A DNA stretch of 64,000 bases from Flavobacterium tagetis (lineage in GTDB: Bacteria > Bacteroidota > Bacteroidia > Flavobacteriales > Flavobacteriaceae): contig NZ_JAERSF010000002.1 in NCBI RefSeq assembly GCF_016735615.1, positions 434,001 through 498,000 on the forward strand. Reading direction: 5' to 3'. Positions 1-7,542 of this stretch are shown piece after piece (the stretch's first letter is position 1; each line of letters opens with the position of its first letter). The position numbers and the translations under genes were made by a program. The notes beneath the pieces are model-generated. The model was not told the DNA's origin. It saw only the letters and a list, made by a program, of their open reading frames with translations, and did not search any database.

Positions 1-722
1 CTCCTCTTCCAGAAATTGATTTGGACGAAGAAGGAAATGTGTCGAATTTAAGTGTCTTCAAACAGATTAAAAATGCTTTTCAGCACCCACAGCTAGTTTT
101 AGGGGTAATTACTTTAATGTTGTATTTATCCGCCGAAGTTTTAGCAGGAGACTCTATTGGAGCTTTCGGAAAACAATTGGGAGTTTACGGTGAAGAAGGG
201 AATTTCTATTTAAAATTAACATCATTTACCATGTCGGCAATGGTTATCGGATACGTTCTTGGAATAGTATTAATTCCTAAATATGTTTCTCAAGTAGCTG
301 CTTTAAAAGTGTCTGGAATACTTGGTTTAGTACTGGTTTTGGCAATTGTCTTAATTTCTCCAAAAATAATGATTGCATTGCCTGGGACTCCAAATATACC
401 GTTAGTGATACTTTTAGTAGCGCTTTTAGGATTAGCAAATGCACTATGCTGGCCGGCAATCTGGCCAATGGCTCTAGAGGATTTAGGAGGATATACAAAA
501 ATTGGAAGTGCTATTTTGATTATGGGAATTATCGGTGGAGCAGTTTTTCCACTTTTCTATGGGATGATCACTGAGAGCATCAATTCTGCAAATCTTGCAA
601 AAAATATGCAAGACGTTTCAAAAAGCGGTAATCAATTGGCGTATTTAATGTTGTTGCCTTCTTATGCAATGATTTTGTTTTATGCTGTTAAAGGGCATAA
701 ATACAGGAAATGGAATAGTTGA
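1..722 (+). CDS. Sugar MFS transporter, C-terminal part (5' end outside window)
   Basis: The reading frame is open from the first bases (codons from position 3), so the visible protein is the C-terminal half of a longer transporter. About five or six hydrophobic segments are seen, including the pair around LLGLANALCWPAIWPMAL and the segment ILIMGIIGGAVFPLFYGMI. This pattern fits the FucP/GluP/NagP-type sugar:proton symporters of the major facilitator superfamily in the inner membrane. It lies 24 bp before the glucosamine-6-phosphate deaminase gene, which suggests that N-acetylglucosamine or glucosamine is the substrate; that is inference from context. The family is fairly sure; the substrate is not. 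Confidence 0.85.
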   Translation, partial: PLPEIDLDEEGNVSNLSVFKQIKNAFQHPQLVLGVITLMLYLSAEVLAGDSIGAFGKQLGVYGEEGNFYLKLTSFTMSAMVIGYVLGIVLIPKYVSQVAALKVSGILGLVLVLAIVLISPKIMIALPGTPNIPLVILLVALLGLANALCWPAIWPMALEDLGGYTKIGSAILIMGIIGGAVFPLFYGMITESINSANLAKNMQDVSKSGNQLAYLMLLPSYAMILFYAVKGHKYRKWNS

Positions 723-746
723 ACAAAAAATAAAAATTAATATATC

Positions 747-2675
747 ATGTTAAAAAGTAAAATCGACAAAGCAACAGGTTTCGAAAAACGATTCGAAAAC
801 ATCAACACAGTTGTTTTTGAAAACTCAACAGATGCTTCAAAAGAAGTAGCGCAGGAAATTGCGGCTTTAATCAAAGAAAAACAAAAAGAAGGAAAGCCAT
901 GTATTTTAGGATTGGCAACTGGTTCTTCTCCAAAAGGTTTATATGCTGAATTAGTGCGTCTGCATAAAGAAGAAGGTTTGAGTTTCAAAAATGTAATCAG
1001 TTTTAACTTGGATGAATATTATCCAATGGAACCAAATTCAATCAACAGTTATGTTCGTTTTATGAAAGAGCTTTTGTTTGATCATGTCGATATTTTACCT
1101 GAAAACGCTCATGTTCCAGACGGACTTTTAACAAAAGAACAAATTGCAGACTACTGCCACGAATATGAAGCTAAAATTGAAGCTTTAGGCGGAATTGATC
1201 TTCAGATTCTTGGAATTGGAGGAAACGGACATATCGGATTTAATGAGTCTGGTTCGCTTCAAAACTCTAAAACTCGTTTAGTGGCTTTGGATCACATTAC
1301 AAGAGTTGCAGCAAGCAAAGATTTCTTTGGTTTAAATAATACGCCAAGAACTGCGATTACGCTTGGAGTTAAAAAAATCATGGAAGCTAAAAGAGTGATT
1401 TTGTTAGCTTGGGGTGAAGGAAAAGCAAACATTGTGAAAAAATCTGTTGAAGATGAAGTTACAAACCGAGTTCCTGCTTCATTTTTGCAAGAGCACAACA
1501 ATGCGATTTTCATTTTAGATAAAGAAGCTTCTTCAAAACTAACTAGAATCAATAAACCTTGGTTGGTTGAGAAAATCGTTTGGACGGATAAATTAACTCG
1601 TAAAGCAGTTTTAGGATTGGCATTAGATCTTAAAAAACCAATTTTAATGCTTACAGATGCTGATTATATCGAAAACGGTATGAGTGATTTGTTGGCAGAT
1701 TCAGGTCCAGCTTACGATACTAATATTAAGATATTTAATAAATTACAAAATACAATTACAGGTTGGCCAGGTGGAAAACCAAATGCAGACGACTCAAATC
1801 GTCCTGAAAGAGCGGAGCCAGCTAAAAAGCGTGTATTGATTTTCAGTCCGCACCCTGATGACGATATTATCAGTATGGGAGGAACTTTTATGCGTTTGCA
1901 AGAGCAAGGACATGAAGTGCACGTAGCGTACCAAACGTCTGGAAACATTGCGGTGGCAGATGATGAAGCTTTACGTTTTGCAAGATTCGTAATTGATTAC
2001 AATGAAAAATTCGGAATCAAAAGCGAAGAAGCAGATAATATCTATAAAAAAGCTGAAGCATTTTTACAGAACAAAAAGAACAGCGAAATTGATATTCCAG
2101 AAGTGCGTTACATTAAAGGTTTAATCCGAAAAGGAGAGGCGAGAGCTACAAGTTATTTTGTTGGTCTTCCAGATTCTCAAATTCACTTTATGGAATTGCC
2201 TTTTTATGAAACGGGAACAATCGAGAAAAAACCAATCGGACCAGAAGATATTCAGCTGACAGTTGATTTAATCGAGAAAATTAAACCGCACCAAATTTAT
2301 GCAGCTGGAGATTTAGCAGATCCGCACGGAACACACAAAGTTTGTTTGGATGCTATTTTTGAAGCAGTAAAAGTTTTAAAACCAAAAGAATTCATGAACG
2401 ACTGCTGGTTATGGTTATACCGTGGAGCTTGGCAAGAGTGGGGAATTGACGAAGTTGAAATGGCAGTTCCAATGAGTCCAGATCAGGTTTTAGCAAAACG
2501 TCACGGAATCTTCAAACACCAGTCTCAAAAAGATGGAGTTGTTTTCCAAGGAACAGACGCAAGAGAGTTCTGGCAGAGAGCAGAAGACAGAAACCGTGAA
2601 ACGGCTGAGTTGTACCACCAGTTAGGTTTGGCAACGTATGCTGCGATGGAGGCTTTCGTGAGATGGCACTATTAA
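747..2675 (+). CDS. nagB: Glucosamine-6-phosphate deaminase fused to PIG-L/LmbE-like domain
   Basis: 642 residues, about 2.4 times the size of a plain NagB. The N-terminal part (about 20-290) is a sugar-phosphate isomerase/deaminase domain that converts glucosamine 6-phosphate to fructose 6-phosphate and ammonia. It shows LGLATGSSPKG (about 54-64), FNLDEYYPM (D89, E90) and GIGGNGHIGFNE (H162, E167), matching the catalytic Asp, His and Glu of the family. The C-terminal part (about 360-640) is a PIG-L/LmbE N-deacetylase-like domain with the zinc motif HPDDD (369-373) and DPHGTH (525-530). The two-domain form is common in Bacteroidota; the role of the second domain is not established here. The preceding transporter gene suggests an amino-sugar operon. 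Confidence 0.93.
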   Translation: MLKSKIDKATGFEKRFENINTVVFENSTDASKEVAQEIAALIKEKQKEGKPCILGLATGSSPKGLYAELVRLHKEEGLSFKNVISFNLDEYYPMEPNSINSYVRFMKELLFDHVDILPENAHVPDGLLTKEQIADYCHEYEAKIEALGGIDLQILGIGGNGHIGFNESGSLQNSKTRLVALDHITRVAASKDFFGLNNTPRTAITLGVKKIMEAKRVILLAWGEGKANIVKKSVEDEVTNRVPASFLQEHNNAIFILDKEASSKLTRINKPWLVEKIVWTDKLTRKAVLGLALDLKKPILMLTDADYIENGMSDLLADSGPAYDTNIKIFNKLQNTITGWPGGKPNADDSNRPERAEPAKKRVLIFSPHPDDDIISMGGTFMRLQEQGHEVHVAYQTSGNIAVADDEALRFARFVIDYNEKFGIKSEEADNIYKKAEAFLQNKKNSEIDIPEVRYIKGLIRKGEARATSYFVGLPDSQIHFMELPFYETGTIEKKPIGPEDIQLTVDLIEKIKPHQIYAAGDLADPHGTHKVCLDAIFEAVKVLKPKEFMNDCWLWLYRGAWQEWGIDEVEMAVPMSPDQVLAKRHGIFKHQSQKDGVVFQGTDAREFWQRAEDRNRETAELYHQLGLATYAAMEAFVRWHY

Positions 2676-2752
2676 AAAGTGACAAAGGTTCAGAGTGACA
2701 AAGGGACAGAGGTTTCTAATCTGTGCTGAACTTTTTTCAAATAATATTTTTG

Positions 2753-2796
2753 AAGCAGGAAGAGGGAACGAAAAATAGTTCTTTTTTCTTGCTTCT
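2753..2796 (+). terminator. Hairpin with T-run after nagB
   Basis: An imperfect inverted repeat (arms near GAAGCAGGAAGA and TCTTGCTTC) is followed by a run of T. It sits 78 bp after the nagB stop and can act as a rho-independent terminator. A sister hairpin with nearly the same arms lies at 2915-2952, just before the next gene. Confidence 0.45.
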
Positions 2797-2803
2797 TTTT
2801 TTA

Positions 2804-2843
2804 AAGTTGCTAAGGTTCTAAGATTCTGAGATTCTAAGTTTTT
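2804..2843 (+). repeat. Dispersed TTCTAAGA-type tandem repeat, copy 1
   Basis: Degenerate tandem units of about nine bases (GCTAAGGTTCTAAGATTC…) stand in the gap after nagB. The same motif occurs in reverse orientation at 24029-24070. It codes for nothing recognisable and looks like an intergenic repeat family. Confidence 0.6.
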
Positions 2844-2857
2844 AATCTTTGATTTAA

Positions 2858-2952
2858 TAATCTGTGAGAATCCTTTTAATCTGTGGCAAATAAATAATAG
2901 CTTTGCATATAATTGAAGCAAGAAGAAAGTATAAGTCTTTCCTCTTGCTTCT
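2858..2952 (+). repeat. Intergenic repeat block and second hairpin before DUF3820 gene
   Basis: Direct repeats of AATCTGTG-type units (2858-2890) are followed by a hairpin at 2915-2952 with arms GAAGCAAGAAGA and TCTTGCTTC. This nearly copies the hairpin at 2753-2796. The whole gap 2676-2967 therefore consists of short repeats and holds no gene I can support. Confidence 0.5.
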
Positions 2953-2967
2953 TTCTTCTTAAAAACT

Positions 2968-3201
2968 ATGGATCAAGACAAAAAACAGCTCATAAAATTA
3001 GCACACGCCAAAATGCCATTCGGGAAATATGAAGGAAAATATTTAATTGATTTGCCTGAGTATTATGTGGTTTGGTATCACAATAAAGGATTTCCTAAAG
3101 GAGAGTTAGGTCAGCAGTTACAATTGATTTATGAATTGAAATTAAACGGTTTAGAAGAATTGATTCGAAATATTAAGAAGCAATATCTAAAGCCTATATA
3201 A
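2968..3201 (+). CDS. DUF3820 family protein
   Basis: A 77-residue soluble protein with the family signature MPFGKYEGKYLIDLPEYYVVW followed by NKGFPKGELGQQL. DUF3820 proteins are short, widespread and of unknown mechanism; some are annotated as quorum-sensing-regulated factors, which is not informative here. The protein has no signal peptide or membrane segment. The start ATG is the first in frame and follows a repeat-filled gap, so transcription from its own promoter is likely. Confidence 0.85.
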   Translation: MDQDKKQLIKLAHAKMPFGKYEGKYLIDLPEYYVVWYHNKGFPKGELGQQLQLIYELKLNGLEELIRNIKKQYLKPI

Positions 3202-3220
3202 ATAAAAGTAGGAAAAATCT

Positions 3221-3251
3221 TTGGCGGTTTGATTTTTTTTATATAAGTTTG
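3221..3251 (+). promoter_or_regulatory. Bacteroidota-type promoter before the secretion locus
   Basis: TTG at 3221-3223 is followed after 20 bases by TAAGTTTG at 3244-3251, matching the -33/-7 consensus (TTTG, TAnnTTTG) of Bacteroidota sigma factor ABfA. It points towards the gene at 3358 and would leave a leader of about 100 bases. Confidence 0.45.
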
Positions 3252-3357
3252 AAATACAAAATATTATAATTTCCAAAAACAAAGTGATACCACAGAGTTC
3301 AAGACTGAATTCATAAATGTGTACAAGTCAGTGTTTTTTAAATTATAATATTTTTTT

Positions 3358-4191
3358 ATGCCTAAACTTTCCTCTATAGCAAGCATTACTTGCTGGTACG
3401 GAAAATTTCCGTGGTATCTTCCTTATTTTTTGCATTCCTGCGCCTTTAATCCAACAGTTGATTTTTTTATTATAACAGATAATTACGAAAGAATTGACAA
3501 TAAGCCAGACAATGTAAAGATCATTTACAAAACACTTGATGAAATCAAAGCTATTGCTTCTAGAAAATTGGGTTTTAAAGTAAATATTGATTATCCATAT
3601 AAACTTTGCGATTTTAAGCCTGCTTATGGGTTTTTATTTCCTGAAATTATTCAAGATTATGATTTTTGGGCACAAAGTGATCTTGATATCATATTTGGAG
3701 ATATAAGATTATTTCTTACGGAAGAATTTCTGAATTCGTATGATTTTATCAGTATGAGGCATGACTATACTACAGGTTGCTTTGCATTGTACCGTAACAA
3801 CGAAAAAATGAATACATTTTTCATGAAGAGTAAAGATTATAAACTTGTTTTTTCAAACTCTAAACATTATTGTTTTGATGAATGCAATTTCGCTTGGGAT
3901 CCTCTTACTTATGGGCAATCAATCTTCGAAATACATACTGAAATAGTGAGTTTTACTCATCTTGTAAAGGCGGCACAGATAACCAAAGAAATTAGAGCGC
4001 ATTTTGATTTCATTATCATTGAAGGCTACACTGGCGATGTCATTTTTGAAAACGGAAAAGTTATTTATAAAAATGAATATGAAGGGTTGTTGTTTCATCT
4101 CTTCTGGATTAAGAAAACGTACTCTCCCAAAACACCACCAAAAAAAATACCAAATACCTATAAAATAGGACCCGTAAAGATTACACATTAA
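3358..4191 (+). CDS. DUF6625 glycosyltransferase-like protein
   Basis: 277 residues. The N-terminus (SITCWYGKFPWYLPYFLHSC, then FFIITDNY) and the acidic motif WAQSDLDIIFGDI (about 107-119) resemble DUF6625, a family with the fold of nucleotide-sugar-dependent glycosyltransferases; the DLD could bind a metal-nucleotide complex. There is no signal peptide, so it should act in the cytoplasm. It is the first gene of the secretion locus, 51 bp before the cargo gene. Glycosylation of the cargo or of a cell-surface glycan are both possible; neither is shown. The family call is moderate, the function open. Confidence 0.65.
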   Translation: MPKLSSIASITCWYGKFPWYLPYFLHSCAFNPTVDFFIITDNYERIDNKPDNVKIIYKTLDEIKAIASRKLGFKVNIDYPYKLCDFKPAYGFLFPEIIQDYDFWAQSDLDIIFGDIRLFLTEEFLNSYDFISMRHDYTTGCFALYRNNEKMNTFFMKSKDYKLVFSNSKHYCFDECNFAWDPLTYGQSIFEIHTEIVSFTHLVKAAQITKEIRAHFDFIIIEGYTGDVIFENGKVIYKNEYEGLLFHLFWIKKTYSPKTPPKKIPNTYKIGPVKITH

Positions 4192-4212
4192 AAAAATGGG
4201 GTTGATTAAATA

Positions 4213-4220
4213 TACTTTTG
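4213..4220 (+). promoter_or_regulatory. TAnnTTTG -7 element before the cargo gene
   Basis: TACTTTTG lies 23 bases upstream of the start codon at 4243 and matches the -7 box of Bacteroidota promoters. A good -33 element was not found at the expected distance, so this is a weak call. It would let the cargo be expressed apart from the gene at 3358. Confidence 0.35.
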
Positions 4221-4242
4221 TTTAATTTTTAAAAATTTTATT

Positions 4243-5640
4243 ATGAGAGTTTTAAAGAAAATGAGTTTTGATGCTTTAATAGAGAATATTTCTATCGAAG
4301 ATATGAAGTTTATTATGGCAGGAAGTGGATCTGTCGTAAATGGTAGTTCTTATACTCAGCAGATGGGTGGTGGCGGTTCAGGAAATATGTGGTTTTATGC
4401 AACAGATAGAGGTTTGTCATCTCAATTTAGTCCAGCTGGAACTTTATTATTTGCTTCTAACGGAAATTATAATGATCCTTCAATTTCTTCAAATCAAAAT
4501 ACTTATGGTTATGGTTCAGCAAATTATGGAAGTAATTATAATAGTGGTTATGGAAGTGGGAGTGTTAATAGTAATGCTCAAGGTTGGACTAGTACAGGAA
4601 ATGGAATAGTGACAACTAATCCAAATGATATTAATCGCTTTATCAACTTTGTAGGGCATAATAGCGCTACGAATCCTCAATTTTCTTGGAATAATATTGC
4701 TGATTTTTTAAATAAAGAGCAAACAGTTGAGGGAAGAGCTTATAATAACGCTGTCTATGGAGCAATTTTACTCAATGAGGTAATAGTGTACAATACTTAT
4801 AAAGGTCCAAGTTCCATACCGCAAGGAATTGATTACTCTAATGGTGTTCTCAGAGTGGGAGTTATGATGGGCAGCGGAGGAGTTATGATGGGAAGTAATG
4901 TTTACATGGGAAATGATACAAATACAAGTTATAATCCTTTTGTTGACGATTACGTTTTTAACGATAATGGAAGCTTTATAGGCGTGCAAGATATAACAAG
5001 TGGTCATAATATCAAAATATCGATAGGAGGAAAATTATGTAATTTATCTGATTTAGATACAAGTACTTTAGCAAATAATAGTGGCCTTATAACAAAAATT
5101 GCCACTTTTTTTGCAACAAAAGCAGGATTGTCTACTGGTTTTGTTGGAGTTGATTATAGTACTGAACAATCTTCATCGGTACTAGCTTTTACTAAGTCAG
5201 ACGGAACGGTTTATTTAAATGCAAATGGAGGAATAAGTAAATTGTTAGACAATTATGATAATTTGACAAATGTTTTGAAACACGAACAATTTCATCAAAT
5301 TGAATTTGCAAATAATAAAAAAACAGATTTTGAAACTCATGTAAAAGTTTATTTACAACAATTTAATGATGCTTCTTTTGCTAATACGACATCGGAATTT
5401 AAGTTAGGACAAATTGCATCAGTCACTAATTATTTAATGAACATGGATAGAAATGATCCTGATAATCTGTATAATCGTAATACAATTATTTCTCAAATAA
5501 ATACATTTAATGAAATGAAAACTGGTTATCAAATTATGAATGATGTTTCTTTCGGTCTTAATCCTAGTCAATTAAGGTTGTCAATTAGGGATAGTAATGG
5601 AAAAATGTATGAAATTAATTATAGTCAGCTTAAAAACTAA
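4243..5640 (+). CDS. Leader-bearing HEXXH protein, putative secreted metallopeptidase cargo
   Basis: 465 residues with three visible parts. Residues 1-27 resemble a double-glycine-type leader (…SIEDMKFIMAG, cut expected around AG/SGS), the type removed by C39 peptidase exporters. Residues about 28-130 are rich in Gly, Ser, Asn and Tyr (such as YGYGSANYGS), with a repeated GVMMGS unit near 207-219. The C-terminal half contains LKHEQFHQIEF, a zincin HEXXH motif (H347, E348, H351), with E364 as a possible third ligand. There is no Sec signal. The stop is 3 bp before the next gene. The family was not recognised. It could be a secreted protease or a toxin with a metallopeptidase fold. The leader and HEXXH are read directly; activity is inference. 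Confidence 0.6.
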   Translation: MRVLKKMSFDALIENISIEDMKFIMAGSGSVVNGSSYTQQMGGGGSGNMWFYATDRGLSSQFSPAGTLLFASNGNYNDPSISSNQNTYGYGSANYGSNYNSGYGSGSVNSNAQGWTSTGNGIVTTNPNDINRFINFVGHNSATNPQFSWNNIADFLNKEQTVEGRAYNNAVYGAILLNEVIVYNTYKGPSSIPQGIDYSNGVLRVGVMMGSGGVMMGSNVYMGNDTNTSYNPFVDDYVFNDNGSFIGVQDITSGHNIKISIGGKLCNLSDLDTSTLANNSGLITKIATFFATKAGLSTGFVGVDYSTEQSSSVLAFTKSDGTVYLNANGGISKLLDNYDNLTNVLKHEQFHQIEFANNKKTDFETHVKVYLQQFNDASFANTTSEFKLGQIASVTNYLMNMDRNDPDNLYNRNTIISQINTFNEMKTGYQIMNDVSFGLNPSQLRLSIRDSNGKMYEINYSQLKN

Positions 5641-5643
5641 CCA

Positions 5644-6438
5644 ATGAAAGAAATCATAACTAATATTTTATTTTTTCTCCTTTTTAAGAATAAAAATAAA
5701 TACAAAATAATATTGTTTTGTTTTGTTCTGTCTTTTTTCGGTTGCAATAATGCAACTGAAAAAGATAGGACGGATGAAGTAATTGAAAAACTTACAGAAA
5801 GATATCCTCAATTAAACAAAGGGGATTCGGATTATTATAGATTGATTAGAAGTGTTTCTTATGATAATAATAGTTTTGAAATTCAATTGCGTACGGAGCC
5901 TGATTCTATAAGTGACAGGCAGAGTATTTTAGTTTTTATAAATTCTAAAAAGGAACAATATGCAATCCCTTTCTTTTCTAATTCATATGTTGATTATTGG
6001 CAGTTTCCAAATGATCAATCATCAAAAAGCAAGAAAAAATCAAACGCCACATTTAACAATGAATTACGCGGAGCATTGTTGTTTTTAAAACGTGATAATA
6101 AAATTGATTTGTTTGATGTTGCTGAGGAAATGAGGCATTCTTTACTTCTTTGCACTGATTTAACTTTAAAAGATAGTTTATTAATCAAAACAAATATGAT
6201 TAATCTAGGCAAACATACCGTTGATGATACAGAAAGCGAAGCTCAAGAAAGAGTGAAAACAAATTATAAAAGCATTATGAAAAATAATTACTCATATGCT
6301 CTTTATCATAAAACTGGTATTTTGGCATACTTAGATCAAAATAGATTCAGAATTTATCAATTTATTTATCATCACGATGGTACTTTTTCAGTAAAATGCT
6401 ATAGGCAGGATAGGAGAATTAATATTACAAATATTTGA
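5644..6438 (+). CDS. Putative lipoprotein, candidate partner or immunity protein
   Basis: 264 residues. A hydrophobic N-terminus ends in a lipobox-like FFGC (C34), so the mature protein is probably a lipoprotein. The signal region is unusually long because a second hydrophobic stretch (ITNILFFLLF) precedes it; no internal ATG offers a shorter start. The rest is charged and soluble with no domain I recognise. It follows the HEXXH gene by 3 bp and must be co-transcribed with it. This placement fits an immunity or chaperone partner of the exported protein, but nothing in the sequence proves that. Confidence 0.55.
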   Translation: MKEIITNILFFLLFKNKNKYKIILFCFVLSFFGCNNATEKDRTDEVIEKLTERYPQLNKGDSDYYRLIRSVSYDNNSFEIQLRTEPDSISDRQSILVFINSKKEQYAIPFFSNSYVDYWQFPNDQSSKSKKKSNATFNNELRGALLFLKRDNKIDLFDVAEEMRHSLLLCTDLTLKDSLLIKTNMINLGKHTVDDTESEAQERVKTNYKSIMKNNYSYALYHKTGILAYLDQNRFRIYQFIYHHDGTFSVKCYRQDRRINITNI

Positions 6439-6574
6439 TGATAAAAATTAGGATAAGTGAAACAATGTTTGAGTTAAGAATATAAAATAATTTCAGTGAT
6501 GACTTTTTTCGTTTGAGAGATATTAGTTATTAAAGAATCTGTAGAGGTATTGGAGAAATTAGAATTTTAAATGT

Positions 6575-6817
6575 ATGAGAAGCTTATTGATAATATTTAA
6601 TGGTAATTATCTTGAAACGATGAATTTGAAAAATCTTTTAGGAAGCTTTAATGTTGAAAGCTATATTGTAAATGAATGTATGTCTACTATAAAATCTTCG
6701 CTAGTAAGCGCTGGTGGTTTTAATTCAGTTTCTCTGCAAGTAAATGGCAAGGATTTCGAAAGTGCAAAAAAAATACTTGAAGATTATAAAAATGGAAAGT
6801 TTAGTTTAGAGGAGTAA
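6575..6817 (+). CDS. DUF2007-like small protein
   Basis: 80 residues. The pattern (start on a short strand, NLKNLLGSFNVESYIVNE, a Gly pair, then VSLQVNGKDFESAKKILEDY) fits DUF2007, small alpha/beta proteins called putative signal transducers on weak grounds. No signal peptide. It lies between the lipoprotein and the LprI-like gene with gaps of about 110-135 bp. A role in the secretion locus is unknown. Confidence 0.6.
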   Translation: MRSLLIIFNGNYLETMNLKNLLGSFNVESYIVNECMSTIKSSLVSAGGFNSVSLQVNGKDFESAKKILEDYKNGKFSLEE

Positions 6818-6924
6818 TATTCATTTTTTTTGTAAAAAAAAATAAATATTGATTTATTTCAACAGGTGTCTTATGTGAAAGCCAATTCAGAACTAATTGC
6901 GCTAGGCTATAAAAAATAAGGATT

Positions 6925-7509
6925 ATGAAAAGAGGATTTTATTTTTCAATTGTACTTAATTTAATTTTAATTGTTTCATGTTTTTTTCTGTATGAGAAAA
7001 GCACTGGACTAGAGAAGGAATTATTTTCTTCACAAAAAGAAAAGAAAGTTCAGGAGGAAAAAAGAGAGAAGAATCACATTACGATAGATAAAAATGACCC
7101 AATTTTCATTTTTAAATCTAAAAAATTTCCATGTGATTCAGGAGGCAGTTCAAGTTATGAAACTAATTTATGTTTTGGTGAAAAATTAGAATTTGCAGAC
7201 AGTCTGTTAAGAGAAGTTTTTAAGAGTAAAATCTTATTACTAGATAAGTATATCAAGATGGATAAAGAAGCTGTGTCCAAAGTCAAGGATAATACCTTTT
7301 TTGTAAATGCTTTAAGAATTAATATTGCGCAAAAAGAAAATCTTTTAAAATCTCAAAAATTATGGGATCAGATGAGGGTATTAAATTCTAAAGATGTTGA
7401 ATTGGGATGTCAGGGGGGAACTGGGTGCTCTGGCTTTGTAAGCCAAGCGGAAACCAATTATGTTTTAAAAAGAATAGAAGAAATCAAAAATATCGATGGG
7501 TATAATTAG
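6925..7509 (+). CDS. LprI-like (DUF1311) membrane-anchored protein
   Basis: 194 residues. An N-terminal hydrophobic segment (about 5-23) anchors or exports it; a charged coiled stretch follows. The rest resembles the LprI/DUF1311 family: a Cys in ETNLCFGEKLEFADSLL, then LLKSQKLWDQMRV and CQGGTGCSGF…ETNYVLKRIEEI. Known members include a mycobacterial lysozyme inhibitor. Its place 33 bp before the exporter suggests a periplasmic inhibitor or protective factor within the locus, which is inference. Confidence 0.55.
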   Translation: MKRGFYFSIVLNLILIVSCFFLYEKSTGLEKELFSSQKEKKVQEEKREKNHITIDKNDPIFIFKSKKFPCDSGGSSSYETNLCFGEKLEFADSLLREVFKSKILLLDKYIKMDKEAVSKVKDNTFFVNALRINIAQKENLLKSQKLWDQMRVLNSKDVELGCQGGTGCSGFVSQAETNYVLKRIEEIKNIDGYN

Positions 7510-7542
7510 TCTTTTAAACCTCTTAGATTAAAATTTAAATCA

